Of a stretch of DNA of 64,000 bases, positions 35,987 through 50,637 are shown in pieces. The position numbers were made by a program, and so were the translations under genes. The DNA lies in assembly GCF_014202315.1 (NCBI RefSeq), contig NZ_JACHGN010000005.1, positions 357,227 through 421,226 on the forward strand, given 5' to 3'. The DNA comes from Thermocatellispora tengchongensis (GTDB lineage: Bacteria; Actinomycetota; Actinomycetes; Streptosporangiales; Streptosporangiaceae). The notes under the pieces were generated by a model. It was not told the origin of the DNA. It saw only the letters and a list, made by a program, of their open reading frames with translations, and made no database searches. Every line of letters begins with the position of its first letter. Position 1 is the stretch's first letter.

Positions 35987-37609
35987 TCAGCGGGCGAACT
36001 CGATCGCCCGCGACTCGCGCACCACCGTGATCCGGATCTGCCCCGGGTAGGTCAGCTCCTCCTCGACCTGCTTGGCCACGTCACGCGCGATCACCTGGGC
36101 CTGGATGTCGTCCACCGCGTCGGGCTTGACCATCACCCGGATCTCGCGCCCGGCCTGCATCGCGAAGACCTTCTCCACCCCGTCGTAGGACTGGGCGATC
36201 TCCTCCAGCCGCTCCAGCCGCTTGACGTACGCCTCCAGCGACTCGCGCCGCGCGCCGGGACGGCTGCCGCTGATCGCGTCGGCCGCCTGGGTGAGCACCG
36301 CCTCGACCGTGCGCACCTCGACCTCGTTGTGGTGGGCCTCGATCGCGTGCACGACGTCCTCGTGCTCGCCGTAGCGGCGGGCGATCTCGGCGCCGATCAG
36401 GGCGTGGCTGCCCTCGACCTCGTGCGTGAGCGCCTTGCCGATGTCGTGCAGCAGCGTGCACCGCTTGAGCAGCATCGGGTCCATGCGCAGCTCGCTGGCC
36501 ATGATCCCGGCGATGTGGGCCGACTCGATGAGGTGCTTGAGCACGTTCTGCCCGTAGGAGGTGCGGTAGCGGAGCTGCCCGAGCAGGGTGATCAGCTCCG
36601 GGTGCATGTCGGTGATGCCCAGCTCCACCAGGGCGTCCTCGCCGGCGCGCACGCACAGGTCCTGCACCTCGGCGCGGCTGCGCTCGTACGCCTCCTCGAT
36701 CCGCTGCGGGTGGATGCGCCCGTCGAGCACCAGCTTCTCCAGGGTGAGGCGGGCGGTCTCGCGGCGTACCGGGTCGAAGCACGACAGCAGCACGGCCTCC
36801 GGCGTGTCGTCGATGATCAGGTTGACCCCGGTCGTGGACTCGAACGCGCGGATGTTGCGCCCCTCGCGCCCGATGATCCGGCCCTTCATCTCGTCACCGG
36901 GCAGGTGCAGCACGCTGACCACCGACTCGGCGGTCTGCTCGGTGGCGACCCGCTGCACGGCCAGCGTCACGATCTTGGTCGCGCGCTTCTCGCCCTCCTT
37001 GCGCGCCGCCCCCTCGATCTCGCGTACGATCAGCGCCGCCTCGCGCTTGGCCTGGTTCTCGATCTCCTTGACCAGCTCGGCCTTGGCCTGCTCGGCGGTG
37101 AACCCGGACACCCGCTCCAGGATCGCCCGCCGCTCCTCCTCCATGCGCAGCAGCTCGGCACGCCGGTCGGCCAGCTCGGTCTCGGTCTCGGCGAGCTGCC
37201 GCCCCCGCTCGGCCTGCCGCTTGGCCTCCTCGTCAAGCCGCTGCTCCCGCTCGGCCAGCCGCTTCTCGCGCCGCTCCAGGTCGGAGCGCAGCTCCTTGAG
37301 CTCGTTGCGCAGGACCCGGGTCTCCTCCTCGACCTCCTTGCGCAACTGAACGGCCGTACGCTCGGTCGCCTCCGACCGGGTGAGGATCTCGCTGGCGTCG
37401 GCCTCGGCCTTGGTCCGGATCTCCCCCGCCTCGCGCCGGGCCTTCTCCAGCTCGGCCTGCACGACGCTGAGCTGCTCCGGGGTGGGCTCGTCAGACCGGT
37501 TCGGGCCCGCGGCTCCGGTGCGGCGCACCAACACGACCAGCGCGGCGATCGCCACAAGCGCGAACACCAGCACAGCCACCGTCAGTGCGACGACAACCGC
37601 AGTCTCCAT
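35987..37609 (-). CDS. rny: Ribonuclease Y
   Basis: Membrane-bound endoribonuclease that starts mRNA decay; 540 residues. An N-terminal membrane helix (about 4-28) is followed by a long, highly charged coiled coil (about 45-215). The KH domain has [15 protein letters not shown] and the HD domain has [18 protein letters not shown] with catalytic His-Asp. The C-terminal RNase Y domain ends [14 protein letters not shown] 37609. In many actinobacteria this gene lies between the glu operon and recX, as here. Confidence 0.96.
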   Translation of the reverse strand: METAVVVALTVAVLVFALVAIAALVVLVRRTGAAGPNRSDEPTPEQLSVVQAELEKARREAGEIRTKAEADASEILTRSEATERTAVQLRKEVEEETRVLRNELKELRSDLERREKRLAEREQRLDEEAKRQAERGRQLAETETELADRRAELLRMEEERRAILERVSGFTAEQAKAELVKEIENQAKREAALIVREIEGAARKEGEKRATKIVTLAVQRVATEQTAESVVSVLHLPGDEMKGRIIGREGRNIRAFESTTGVNLIIDDTPEAVLLSCFDPVRRETARLTLEKLVLDGRIHPQRIEEAYERSRAEVQDLCVRAGEDALVELGITDMHPELITLLGQLRYRTSYGQNVLKHLIESAHIAGIMASELRMDPMLLKRCTLLHDIGKALTHEVEGSHALIGAEIARRYGEHEDVVHAIEAHHNEVEVRTVEAVLTQAADAISGSRPGARRESLEAYVKRLERLEEIAQSYDGVEKVFAMQAGREIRVMVKPDAVDDIQAQVIARDVAKQVEEELTYPGQIRITVVRESRAIEFAR

Positions 37610-38034
37610 GCGCGCCCAACCCTCCTCGCGTCGCGACCCAAAGCACGCGAGGTGTCACACGCACGGCACGGAAAAGCCAACCGATGGCGCCATCAGGACA
37701 AATATCAAACCGCGATGGACCAGGCACCGACCGTCACGGCCGACACCCCGTCCGCCTCGCCCCATCGAGCTCGCTCGTCCGTCATACACCGTTATGGCAA
37801 TCCGCGCAGCGCGGAGTAACTCCTCACTGCCGTCGAGATTAGGTGTCAAACAGGCCACGAGCAAGCAAAGGAAGCCTGACAGGCCAGTTTCGCCCGGCCC
37901 CGGAGCCCGGTACGGCCCACCCGGAACCAGGCGTCCTCCGCCGCCTACAGACCGCCCAAAGGAGGAGGAAACGCGGCGAGAGAGGCTGCCCGGAGGAGAC
38001 ATGACCAACGAAGACGCCACTTTCGGAGAAAACC
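37610..38034. other. Gene-free gap upstream of rny
   Basis: No supported ORF in this 425-base stretch. It is unusually low in GC for the window (37640-37880), so it probably carries the rny promoter. A small hairpin TCCGCG-CAG-CGCGGA occupies 37801-37815. No tRNA fold was seen. Confidence 0.45.
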
Positions 38035-40506
38035 TCACCCGAAGGAGTCGTCGGGAAGGCCGTCCACGGATTCGCCCTCGGCCTCCAGCGCCTCCCGGAT
38101 CACCCGGTAGGCGAGGGAGCCCGAGTAGCCCTTACGGGCCAGCATGCCGGCCAGCCGGCGGGTGCGTACGGCGGGGTCGAGGCCCCGGGTGGACCGCAAC
38201 TTGCGGGCCACCAGCCCCCGGGCGGTCTCCAGCTCCTGCTCCGGATCAAGCTGATCGACCGCGTCACGCACGGTGTCGTCGTCGACACCGCGCCGCCGGA
38301 GCTCGGCGGCCAGAGCACGACGGGCCAGCCCCCGCCCCGCGTGCCGCGAACTCACCCAGGCCGCCGCGAACGCCTCGTCGTCGATCAGCCCCACGTCGGT
38401 GAAACGCGCCAGCACCCGCTCGGCGACCGCCTCAGGCACCTCCCGCTTCCGCAACGCCTCCGCGAGCTGCGCCCGGGTACGCGGCGCGAGCGTCAGCAGC
38501 CGCAGACAGATGGCCCGCGCGACCGCCTCCGGGTCGGCATCGGGCCCCTGACTCGCCACCGACCCCGGCACCGGCCCCTCCGGCCCCCGGTCACCCCCAC
38601 GACGCCGCCCACGCCCACCCCGATCCGAGGCCCGCCGCCCACCACGCCCAGAGGACTCCCACCCTTCGGCAGAGCCACCCCCGACCACAGAGCCGTCCCG
38701 ACCATCGGAACCGTCCGCAGCGGCGAAGTCACGCCCGCCGTCGAAGCCCTCCTCGGCAGCGGCACCACGCCCAGCAGCAGACCCACCTCCCACAGCGAAG
38801 CCACGGCCGACAGCAGAGCCACGGTCGGCAGCGGAGCCACCTCCCACAGCGGAGCCACGGCCGGAAGCGGAGCCACGCCGGGCCGCGAAGCCGTCCCCAC
38901 CAGCGCTGCGGTCCCCACCATTGAAGCCGTCCCCACCAGCGAAGCCACGCGCAGCAGCGGAACCACGCCTGCCGCGCGAGCCCCGCCCGGTGGCGGAGTC
39001 ACGCCCGCCAGAAGCTCTGCCGCCTTCCGCGACCTCGTCCGGGTCGTCTCCGTCCCAGAGGGTTCCCCAGGAGCCGCCACGCCGCCCCTGAGGGCTCCCA
39101 CCGGCGTCCGGCCAGGGCGGCGACGCGGCGAAGCCCGCGCCCGACGCCGGGTCCGACTCCCCCTCCCCCCAGTCAGAACCGGCCCTCTCACCCCAGCCCG
39201 AATCCGGGAAGTCACCATCAGGGACGTGACCGTGGGGGACGCGGCCATCGGGCACGCGACCATCGGGCACGCGACCGTCGGGCACGCGACCATCGGGCAC
39301 GCGACCGTCGGGCACGCGACCGTCGGGCACGCGACCGTCGGGGAAGTCGCCCAGCCGACGCGCCCGCGCCGCCCCCTTGCGACGGCGTGACGACGCCCTC
39401 CGCGAGCCCTCCCCGACCGCAGCCCGGCCGGCCCCGTCCTCATCCCACGCCGGGACCGAGGGTCGCCTCCGCCGAGACGCCCCCGAAACGCCGGTACCAC
39501 GCCGCACGGAGGGCGCTGCCGCATCCCCCTCACCGCCACCGGGCGCCGCGTCACCCGCGAAGCCCGGTCCACCTGCCGAGCCCGGCCCACCTGCCAAACC
39601 CGGCCCACCTTCGGGGCCCGCCTCGCCCGCAGGAGCCGCCTCATGGGTGGAATCGGCATCGGGGGCGAAATCCTCGTCACGGGCGAATGGCGTGTCGTGG
39701 GCGAAGTCTGCCTCGCCGGGGAGGTCCTCGGTGCGCAGGGAGTTCAGGTCCTGCCAGGAGTCACCGGGGCCCTCGGCCGGTTCGGGGGCCGCGTGCCACC
39801 ACGGCTCCCCGGCGCTCGCATCCGCAGGGGACGCCTCCTTCGGCCACGAACCGCCCGCGTCGGCACCCCAGGCCGGGTCCGCGCCCCACGACTGGGCCGA
39901 GGGTGCATCCCGTGAGGAGTCGGCCGCCTGCCGCTCCTCGGGATCGGTACCTGGTGAGGAGCCGGCCGAGGTCCACCCCACAAGCGGAGACGCCTCATCC
40001 GGGCGCGGAGCGGCCGGATCAACAGTCCACCACTGCGCCCGGACGGCATCCCCCGACGAACCCACCGAGCGCCGCTCCACGGGGCCGGTATCCCGTGAGG
40101 AGCCGACCGACCGCCACCCCGCAAGCGGAGACACCTCATCCGGGCGCGAAGCGGCCGGATCAACGGTCCACCACTGCACCGGGGCGGCATCCCCCGACGA
40201 ACCCACCGAGCGCCGCTCCACGGGATCGGTATCCCGTGAGGAGCCGGCCGATCGCCACCCCGCAAGTGGAGACACCTCATCCGGGCGCGGAGCGGCCGGA
40301 TCAACGGTCCACCACTGCGCCGGGGCGGCATCCCGCGAGGAACCGGACGAGCGCCGGTCCTCGGGGTCGGTGTCCCGGGAGGAGGGGGCCCCGGCCTGCC
40401 ACCACGGTACGGGGCCGTCGGCCTCGGGGGTGGGGGATGGCCGGGGGTGCGGGGCCGGGTTGTCGGGATGGTCGGGGTGGTCAGCGGTCGGGTCGCTTGG
40501 GGCCAT
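38035..40506 (-). CDS. recX: RecX with giant low-complexity N-terminal extension
   Basis: Regulator of RecA. The last 165 residues are a normal RecX: VARAICLRLLTLAPRTRAQLAEAL, VGLIDDEAFAAAWVSSRHAGRGLARRALAAELRRRG and the closing ARKGYSGSLAYRVIREAL. The frame continues upstream for about 650 residues to an ATG 12 bases after the recA stop. That extension has three 47-residue repeats (about 55-195), an acidic stretch, seven PDGRV pentapeptides and Gly/Ser/Arg-rich tracts. RecX is normally 150-270 residues. Codons stay GC3-rich and no stop interrupts the frame, so it may be translated. A shorter protein from an internal start cannot be excluded. Confidence 0.85.
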   Translation of the reverse strand: MAPSDPTADHPDHPDNPAPHPRPSPTPEADGPVPWWQAGAPSSRDTDPEDRRSSGSSRDAAPAQWWTVDPAAPRPDEVSPLAGWRSAGSSRDTDPVERRSVGSSGDAAPVQWWTVDPAASRPDEVSPLAGWRSVGSSRDTGPVERRSVGSSGDAVRAQWWTVDPAAPRPDEASPLVGWTSAGSSPGTDPEERQAADSSRDAPSAQSWGADPAWGADAGGSWPKEASPADASAGEPWWHAAPEPAEGPGDSWQDLNSLRTEDLPGEADFAHDTPFARDEDFAPDADSTHEAAPAGEAGPEGGPGLAGGPGSAGGPGFAGDAAPGGGEGDAAAPSVRRGTGVSGASRRRRPSVPAWDEDGAGRAAVGEGSRRASSRRRKGAARARRLGDFPDGRVPDGRVPDGRVPDGRVPDGRVPDGRVPDGRVPHGHVPDGDFPDSGWGERAGSDWGEGESDPASGAGFAASPPWPDAGGSPQGRRGGSWGTLWDGDDPDEVAEGGRASGGRDSATGRGSRGRRGSAAARGFAGGDGFNGGDRSAGGDGFAARRGSASGRGSAVGGGSAADRGSAVGRGFAVGGGSAAGRGAAAEEGFDGGRDFAAADGSDGRDGSVVGGGSAEGWESSGRGGRRASDRGGRGRRRGGDRGPEGPVPGSVASQGPDADPEAVARAICLRLLTLAPRTRAQLAEALRKREVPEAVAERVLARFTDVGLIDDEAFAAAWVSSRHAGRGLARRALAAELRRRGVDDDTVRDAVDQLDPEQELETARGLVARKLRSTRGLDPAVRTRRLAGMLARKGYSGSLAYRVIREALEAEGESVDGLPDDSFG
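39245..39349. repeat. 15-bp tandem repeat inside recX
   Basis: Six full copies and one diverged copy of CC(A/G)TCGGGCACGCGA, period 15, encoding PDGRV pentapeptides on the minus strand. In frame, so length changes keep the reading frame. Confidence 0.8.
39922..40344. repeat. Three 141-bp in-frame repeats inside recX
   Basis: Three units of exactly 141 bp (47 codons), each carrying AQWWTVDPAA, then RPDE(V/A)SPL(A/V)GW and GSS blocks. Spacing was checked by the GGATCAAC motif at 40016, 40157 and 40298. Copies differ at scattered bases, so the expansion is not brand new. Confidence 0.85.
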
Positions 40507-40518
40507 GGGTCAGGCCGA

Positions 40519-41640
40519 TCAGACGTCACCCGGCTTCGGAGCGGTGGCCGCCTTGGCGGTGCGGGCGCCTGCGGGGGCGGTGGTCCTGGCGGCGGGCGGC
40601 GGGGGCGTGGCGGCGGAGGGGGCGGGGTCGGCGGGGGCGTCGATGCGGGGGCCGACGCCCAGCTTCTCCTTGACCTTCTTCTCGATCTCGTTGGCGATGT
40701 CGGGGTGGCTCTTGAGGAAGTTGCGCGCGTTCTCCTTGCCCTGGCCGAGCTGGTCGCCCTCGTAGGTGTACCAGGCGCCGGACTTGCGGACGAAGCCGTG
40801 CTCCACGCCCATGTCGATCAGGCCGCCCTCGCGGGAGATGCCCATGCCGTAGAGGATGTCGAAGTCGGCCTGGCGGAAGGGCGGGGCCATCTTGTTCTTG
40901 ACGACCTTGACCCGGGTGCGGTTGCCGACCGGCTCGGTGCCGTCCTTGAGGGTCTCGATGCGGCGCACGTCGAGGCGGATCGAGGCGTAGAACTTCAGCG
41001 CCTTGCCACCGGTCGTGGTCTCGGGGCTGCCGAACATGACGCCGATCTTCTCGCGGAGCTGGTTGATGAAGATCGCGGTGGTGCCGGTGTTGTTGAGCGC
41101 CCCGGCGACCTTGCGCAGCGCCTGGGACATCAGCCGGGCCTGGAGGCCGACGTGGCTGTCGCCCATCTCGCCCTCGATCTCGGCCTTGGGCACCAGGGCC
41201 GCCACCGAGTCGATGACGATGATGTCGACGGCGCCGGAGCGGATCAGCATGTCGGCGATCTCCAGCGCCTGCTCGCCCGTGTCGGGCTGGGAGACCAGCA
41301 GCGCGTCGGTGTCGACGCCGAGCTTCTTGGCGTACTCGGGGTCGAGGGCGTGCTCGGCGTCGATGAACGCCGCGATGCCGCCGGCCCGCTGCGCGTTGGC
41401 CACCGCGTGCAGGGCGACCGTGGTCTTACCGCTGGACTCGGGCCCGTAGACCTCCACGATCCGGCCGCGGGGGAACCCGCCGATGCCGAGCGCGACGTCG
41501 AGGGCGATCGACCCGGTCGGGATCACCTCGATGGGAGCCCGGGACTCGTCGCCGAGGCGCATGACCGAGCCCTTGCCGAACTGGCGCTCGATCTGGGCGA
41601 GCGCCGTCTCAAGGGCCTTCTCGCGGTCGTTGGCTGCCAT
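40519..41640 (-). CDS. recA: Recombinase RecA
   Basis: Strand-exchange protein and SOS co-protease. Walker [10 protein letters not shown] is at residues 66-74, with [16 protein letters not shown], Walker [11 protein letters not shown] and the L2 loop region [26 protein letters not shown]. 373 residues from ATG 41640; the longer frame runs into the SOS promoter. The C-terminal tail is an Ala/Pro/Thr/Lys-rich linker of about 45 residues. No intein. recX follows after 12 bases. Controlled by the SOS box at 41748-41763. Confidence 0.98.
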   Translation of the reverse strand: MAANDREKALETALAQIERQFGKGSVMRLGDESRAPIEVIPTGSIALDVALGIGGFPRGRIVEVYGPESSGKTTVALHAVANAQRAGGIAAFIDAEHALDPEYAKKLGVDTDALLVSQPDTGEQALEIADMLIRSGAVDIIVIDSVAALVPKAEIEGEMGDSHVGLQARLMSQALRKVAGALNNTGTTAIFINQLREKIGVMFGSPETTTGGKALKFYASIRLDVRRIETLKDGTEPVGNRTRVKVVKNKMAPPFRQADFDILYGMGISREGGLIDMGVEHGFVRKSGAWYTYEGDQLGQGKENARNFLKSHPDIANEIEKKVKEKLGVGPRIDAPADPAPSAATPPPPAARTTAPAGARTAKAATAPKPGDV

Positions 41641-41740
41641 GAATGCCCCCTGGGAGGGTCGTGGTCCTGTCGTTTCCGTCGCGTGCAAGCTACGGGGTGC
41701 CGCCGACATTTTCCGGCTCTCGCCGGAATCGGCTCCTCCA

Positions 41741-41763
41741 AATATAGCCGAACGGCTGTTCGA
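41741..41763 (-). promoter_or_regulatory. SOS (LexA) box and promoter of recA
   Basis: On the minus strand TCGAAC-AGCC-GTTCGG fits the actinobacterial LexA consensus TCGAAC-N4-GTTCGA at 11 of 12 fixed bases (41748-41763). A TATATT -10 element follows at once (41746-41741), so LexA would cover the -35 side. It lies 108 bases upstream of the recA ATG. Confidence 0.9.
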
Positions 41764-41887
41764 TCATCCGGGGAACACGCGCGAGCGCGCCGAACCTCCA
41801 GGCGACATTCCCGGGCATTCCGCTTCCCCTGTTGTCAGCGCGCTGAGCTGGGGAGATCCTTAAGGGGAGCCGACCTTGAGGTGCCAG

Positions 41888-42160
41888 GTGACAAGCACGT
41901 TCGCCGAGCAACGCCGTGCCCATCTCCAAGCGCTGTCCGCCCAGCTCCCCGACCGGGGGCTCGTCGGCAGGACTCTCGGGGGCGAGGATCCCGTGTTGTG
42001 GATCTGGCACCCCCGCACCGGTAAACAGACGATCGTCTTCGCCACCCCGTCCACCGACGGCTGGCTGTTCCTGTGGTCCCCCGGGGGCCAGGAGGACGCC
42101 GCGAATCCGGCCCAGACCGCCGACCTGATCGAGAAGCTGCTCTCCGAGGGCGATGGGTGA
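41888..42160 (+). CDS. Small hypothetical protein
   Basis: A 90-residue protein of unknown function. GTG 41888 follows GAGGTG. It begins with a helix TFAEQRRAHLQALSAQLPDRG, then a beta-rich core LWIWHPRTGKQTIVFATPSTDGWLFLWSPGG, and ends in a helix QTADLIEKLLSEG. The compact, regular fold and normal codon use argue it is real. It is divergent from recA, with its start 125 bases from the SOS box; whether LexA affects it is unknown. Confidence 0.6.
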   Translation: MTSTFAEQRRAHLQALSAQLPDRGLVGRTLGGEDPVLWIWHPRTGKQTIVFATPSTDGWLFLWSPGGQEDAANPAQTADLIEKLLSEGDG

Positions 42161-42197
42161 CGGGCGACGGGTGACGCGTGATCGTTGACTGGACGGG

Positions 42198-44195
42198 TCA
42201 GGCGCCGCCCGAGCGGCGGAAGATCCCGGCCAGTACGCGCAGCGCCAGGATCATGCTGATCACGAGCAGGTTGTAGCCGAGGAACTCGTACAGCCCCACG
42301 GCGTCGGTCATCCGGGGCCCGGAGTCGATGCCGAGCAGGAGCACGGCCATGAGCCCGCCGGTGGCGGCGAGCACCGTGATCAGCACCTGGTGCAGCATCG
42401 CGGCGACGTGGCCGCGATCCCGCTCGTCGGCGAGCAGGCGTACGTTGACCGCGAACCTGCCGTGCTCGGCCGCGCTCAGGATGCGGTCCACCCTGCGCGG
42501 CAGCCGGCGCAGCATGGGCAGCAGGGCCAGCAGCTCCCGGGTGGCCATCTCGCGGGCCGCCTCCGGGCCCAGGCGCTCGGCGAGGTACGCGTCGCCGAAC
42601 GCGCGCGCCTCGGCGACGATGTCGAACCCCGGCGACAGCGACGCCAGCGCCCCTTCGACGGTGGCCAGGGCCCGGAACACCGCGGCCACCTCCGCCGGCA
42701 CCGACAGCCCGTACGCCGCGACGATGCGGAACAGGTCGGTGAACATGCGCACTCCGGGCGTCTGCCCCGCCCCCAGGTGCCGGGCCAGGAACTGGCCGAG
42801 CGCCCGTTCCAGCCGCTCCTGGTCGATCTCCTCGGGCCGGGCGGCGATCTCCAGCAGCACGTCGGTCACGGCCAGCGGGTCGCCCCGGTCGAGCGCGAGG
42901 AGCAGCCGCCGCAGCGCCTCGCGCAGCGCCACGTCCAGGCGGCCGACCGAGCCGAAGTCGAGCAGGGCGAGGCGCCCGTCGTCCAGCAGGAGGACGTTGC
43001 CGGGGTGCGGGTCGGCGTGGAAGACGCCGTCCACCATGATCTGCCGCAGCAGGGAGCGGAGCAGGCGGCCGGCCAGCTCGCCGGGGTCCAGCCCCAGCCG
43101 CGCGATCACGTCGCCGGCCGCGGCCAGCGAGGTGCCGGAGAGCCGTTCCATGACCAGCACGCGCCGCGAGCACAGTTCCAGGTGCGGCGCGGGCACCCGT
43201 ACGCCGGGCGCCCCGCCGTCGCCCCCGTCCGCCGCGGCCGAGGCGGCGGCGACCGCCACCATGTTGTCGGCCTCGACGCGGAAGTCCAGCTCCTCCCGCA
43301 GCGCCTCGGCGAACCCGTCGGCCAGCTCCCGTACGCCGATCGCGTGGCCCCATCGCGTACGGGTGGCGATGGTGCGGGCGAGCCTGTCCACGATGTCCAG
43401 GTCACGCGCCACCACGTCCTCGATGCCCGGCCTGCGCACCTTGACCACCACGTCCTCGCCGGAGCGCAGGCGGGCGGCGTGCACCTGGGCGATCGAGGCG
43501 GCCGCCAGGGGCTCTCGGTCGAAGGCCGCGAACACCTCGTCCACGGGCGCGCCGAGCTCGGCGGCGAGCGTACGCTCGACCTCCGGCCACGGCGCGGGGG
43601 CCACGTTGTCGCGCAGCCGCCCCAGCTCGTCGATGAACTCGGGGGGCAGCAGGTCGCGGCGGGTGGAGAGGATCTGGCCGAGCTTGACGAAGGTGACGCC
43701 GCCCTCCTCCAGCGCCTCGCGCAGCGAGCGCGCCAGGCGTTCGGCGGTGGTCCCGGTTCCGGCGCCGGAGCCGGTTCCGGAGCCGCGCAGGTACGGTCCC
43801 AGGCCGTGCCGGACGGCGATGCGCATGATGTGGAGGTACCTGCGCGTACGCAGGACGCGGCGGCGCAGCCCGCGCACCGCCTCCACCGGGCCCGGGATCG
43901 ACCCGGTCGGCGCCAGCGCCTCGGCGACGGCGAGCACGACCATCGCGGCGAGCACCGCGGTGATCACCGACAGGACGATCACCCAGAAGCGGACGGAGTA
44001 CGGGATGCTCTCCACGCCGTCCGGCGGGATGAACGCGCCGACGATCGGCTGCGACATCAGGAAGCCCACGACGCCCGCCGCCACCGTGCGGACGACGCCG
44101 AAGCGCAGGTTGAGCAGCCGTCTCGCCACGGCCGCCAGGGCGAGGACCGTGACGACGGTCATCACCACGATGAGCGCGACCAGCAGGCCGTCCAC
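42198..44195 (-). CDS. UbiB/ABC1-type atypical kinase, membrane-bound
   Basis: A 665-residue member of the AarF/ABC1/UbiB family. Two or three membrane helices lie at the N-terminus (about 3-22, 34-52, 70-92) and two at the C-terminus. The kinase-like core has the family motif VTFVKLGQILSTRRDLLPPEF, the Ala-rich loop LAAASIAQVHAA, the lysine strand DVVVKVRRPG, catalytic DPHPGN and LLDFGSVG. In quinone-producing bacteria UbiB helps prenyl-lipid synthesis; the actinobacterial role is less clear. A Gly/Ser/Thr spacer near residue 140 is low complexity. Monocistronic. Confidence 0.92.
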   Translation of the reverse strand: MDGLLVALIVVMTVVTVLALAAVARRLLNLRFGVVRTVAAGVVGFLMSQPIVGAFIPPDGVESIPYSVRFWVIVLSVITAVLAAMVVLAVAEALAPTGSIPGPVEAVRGLRRRVLRTRRYLHIMRIAVRHGLGPYLRGSGTGSGAGTGTTAERLARSLREALEEGGVTFVKLGQILSTRRDLLPPEFIDELGRLRDNVAPAPWPEVERTLAAELGAPVDEVFAAFDREPLAAASIAQVHAARLRSGEDVVVKVRRPGIEDVVARDLDIVDRLARTIATRTRWGHAIGVRELADGFAEALREELDFRVEADNMVAVAAASAAADGGDGGAPGVRVPAPHLELCSRRVLVMERLSGTSLAAAGDVIARLGLDPGELAGRLLRSLLRQIMVDGVFHADPHPGNVLLLDDGRLALLDFGSVGRLDVALREALRRLLLALDRGDPLAVTDVLLEIAARPEEIDQERLERALGQFLARHLGAGQTPGVRMFTDLFRIVAAYGLSVPAEVAAVFRALATVEGALASLSPGFDIVAEARAFGDAYLAERLGPEAAREMATRELLALLPMLRRLPRRVDRILSAAEHGRFAVNVRLLADERDRGHVAAMLHQVLITVLAATGGLMAVLLLGIDSGPRMTDAVGLYEFLGYNLLVISMILALRVLAGIFRRSGGA

Positions 44196-44273
44196 GCGAT
44201 CCCTCCCCCGGGCGTTCGGCCGTCGGAAACGGCAATTATGCCGGGAAAAGGCGGTTCGGGGGGTTGGGGTGGG

Positions 44274-44468
44274 TCAGCGGAGCTTGGGGTCCACGTCGGT
44301 CACTTCGCAGACCGCGCGCCACACCGTCTTGGCCGACTCGCCGTCGGCGAGCGCCTGCATCACCGTACGCCCGCCCAGCTCGGCCAGCACGAAGTCGCGG
44401 GCCCACGACTCCGCGTACCGCTCACCGAAGTGGCGGTTCATCCGGTCCCAGAAATCTGTCAGGCGCAT
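44274..44468 (-). CDS. DUF3046 family protein
   Basis: A 64-residue conserved actinobacterial protein of unknown function: MRLTDFWDRMNRHFGERYAESWARD, then GRTVMQALADGESAKTVWRAVCEV. DUF3046 genes are almost always near recA in actinobacteria, as here. No ribosome site precedes ATG 44468, but CATACT lies 7 bases upstream and could be a -10, so the transcript may be leaderless. The 296-base gap to 44764 holds no other gene or strong structure that I can see. Confidence 0.9.
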   Translation of the reverse strand: MRLTDFWDRMNRHFGERYAESWARDFVLAELGGRTVMQALADGESAKTVWRAVCEVTDVDPKLR

Positions 44469-44764
44469 ATGCCCAGTATGGGTCCGGCCGGACCATGACC
44501 GGGCCGTTCTGGACGACCATGGCCCAGTCCGTGACCGGCCCGTGCCTCCTGCGACCGCCCGCGGGATGCGCGCTGTGAGAAGGCGTGCGGGATGCGCCGC
44601 GCCAGGGCCCGTGAGGTGCCTTCTGCGCCGCCCATGGCATGCGCCGTGTGACGGTCCGCACAAGGGGGTGACGGCCCGTCGCCCTCCGGCGGCGGGCGGA
44701 CGGCACGGGTGCCGGTCACGGGCCCGTACCGCCTGGGATCATCCGCCCGCGGATCGTCACGGCG

Positions 44765-45253
44765 TCACAGGACGCGTGAGCCGTACATCTCGCCGAGCGG
44801 GTCGGCGAGCAGTTCCAGGCGGGTGCCGTCGGGGTCGCGGAAGTAGATGGAAGCGCCGCTCTCGATCTGGTGCGGCACGCTGGCCGCCTCCAGCTTGCCG
44901 CGCAGCCGGTCCCAGGTGGAGGGATCGACGGAGATCGCGATGTGGTGCAGGCCGCCGAGCACTTCCCGGTACGGCCCGAGGTCGAGGCCGGGGAAGTCGA
45001 AGAAGGCGAGGAGGTTGCCGTTGCCGATGTCGAAGAAGAAGTGGTTGGACCCGGGGTAGTCGCGGTTCTCGAAGATCTCGGTCAGGGGGAACTCCAGGAG
45101 GTCCTGGTAGAACCTGATGGTGCGCTCCACATCTGAGGAGATCAACGCGAAGTGGTGCAGGCCACGGGCGCTGCTGGGCGGCCGGTGCTCGCGGAGGTGG
45201 GCGGCCCGGATGCGGTCCCGCGTCTCTGCGATGGCCGCGTGATCGATGCTCAT
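44765..45253 (-). CDS. VOC family (glyoxalase-fold) protein
   Basis: A 162-residue VOC protein: GLHHFALISSDVERTIRFYQDLLEFPLTEIFENRD, then SNHFFFDIGNGNLLAFFDFPG, a second GLHHIAISVDPSTWDRLRGKLEAA and a final YFRDPDGTRLELLADP. The two paired half-modules give the usual His/Glu metal site (GLHH, GLHH and LELL), so a metal-dependent dioxygenase or glyoxalase is likely. ATG 45253 was chosen since homology starts just after it. A TTCCCCT palindrome sits 12 bases upstream, in the gap shared with lhr. Confidence 0.88.
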   Translation of the reverse strand: MSIDHAAIAETRDRIRAAHLREHRPPSSARGLHHFALISSDVERTIRFYQDLLEFPLTEIFENRDYPGSNHFFFDIGNGNLLAFFDFPGLDLGPYREVLGGLHHIAISVDPSTWDRLRGKLEAASVPHQIESGASIYFRDPDGTRLELLADPLGEMYGSRVL

Positions 45254-45264
45254 ATCGCTGTTCT

Positions 45265-45281
45265 TTCCCCTATAAGGGGAA
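45265..45281. promoter_or_regulatory. Palindrome between VOC gene and lhr
   Basis: TTCCCCT-ATA-AGGGGAA: perfect 7-bp arms with a 3-base centre, 12 bases from the VOC ATG. The centre contains TATAAG, a possible -10, so a bound protein would block transcription. Confidence 0.5.
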
Positions 45282-45386
45282 CAATCCCTATTTACCGAGA
45301 TGGATGTCCCGGGTAAGAGCGCGTTCCGCTCGCCGGCGATCATGGGCGCGGCGTTTTCTGTCGGTGGCGCGAGGCATTATGGGCCC

Positions 45387-50438
<5,052 letters not shown>

Positions 50439-50499
50439 GGCACGCCCGGGGGGCGGGCGAGGGCGAGCGAAGGCGAGAGTGGTGGGCAGAGGGGGAGGC

Positions 50500-50637
50500 G
50501 CCGGGTCAGGACGAGGTGCCGGGTCAGGACGGGGGCAGGGCGGGGTCACGGACGGGGTGCCGGGTCAAGAGGGGTGCAGGGCCAGGACGGGGTGCCGGGT
50601 CAGGAGGGGTGCGGGGTCGGGACGGGGTGCCGGGTCA
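50500..50637. repeat. Degenerate minisatellite between lhr and the ligase gene
   Basis: GCCGGGTCA recurs at 50500, 50518, 50559, 50594 and 50629 within GGACGGGGTGCCGGGTCAGG-like units; the last two intervals are both 35 bases. It fills the convergent gap and runs into the stop of the ligase gene. No gene is expected here. Confidence 0.65.

Noticed and set aside
39245-40344. Repeats that could suggest a CRISPR array
   Set aside because: Units are contiguous without spacers and are in frame with recX, so they are coding tandem repeats.
44469-44764. Frames on both strands between DUF3046 and the VOC gene
   Set aside because: Composition-driven, overlapping each other, with no homology or ribosome site.
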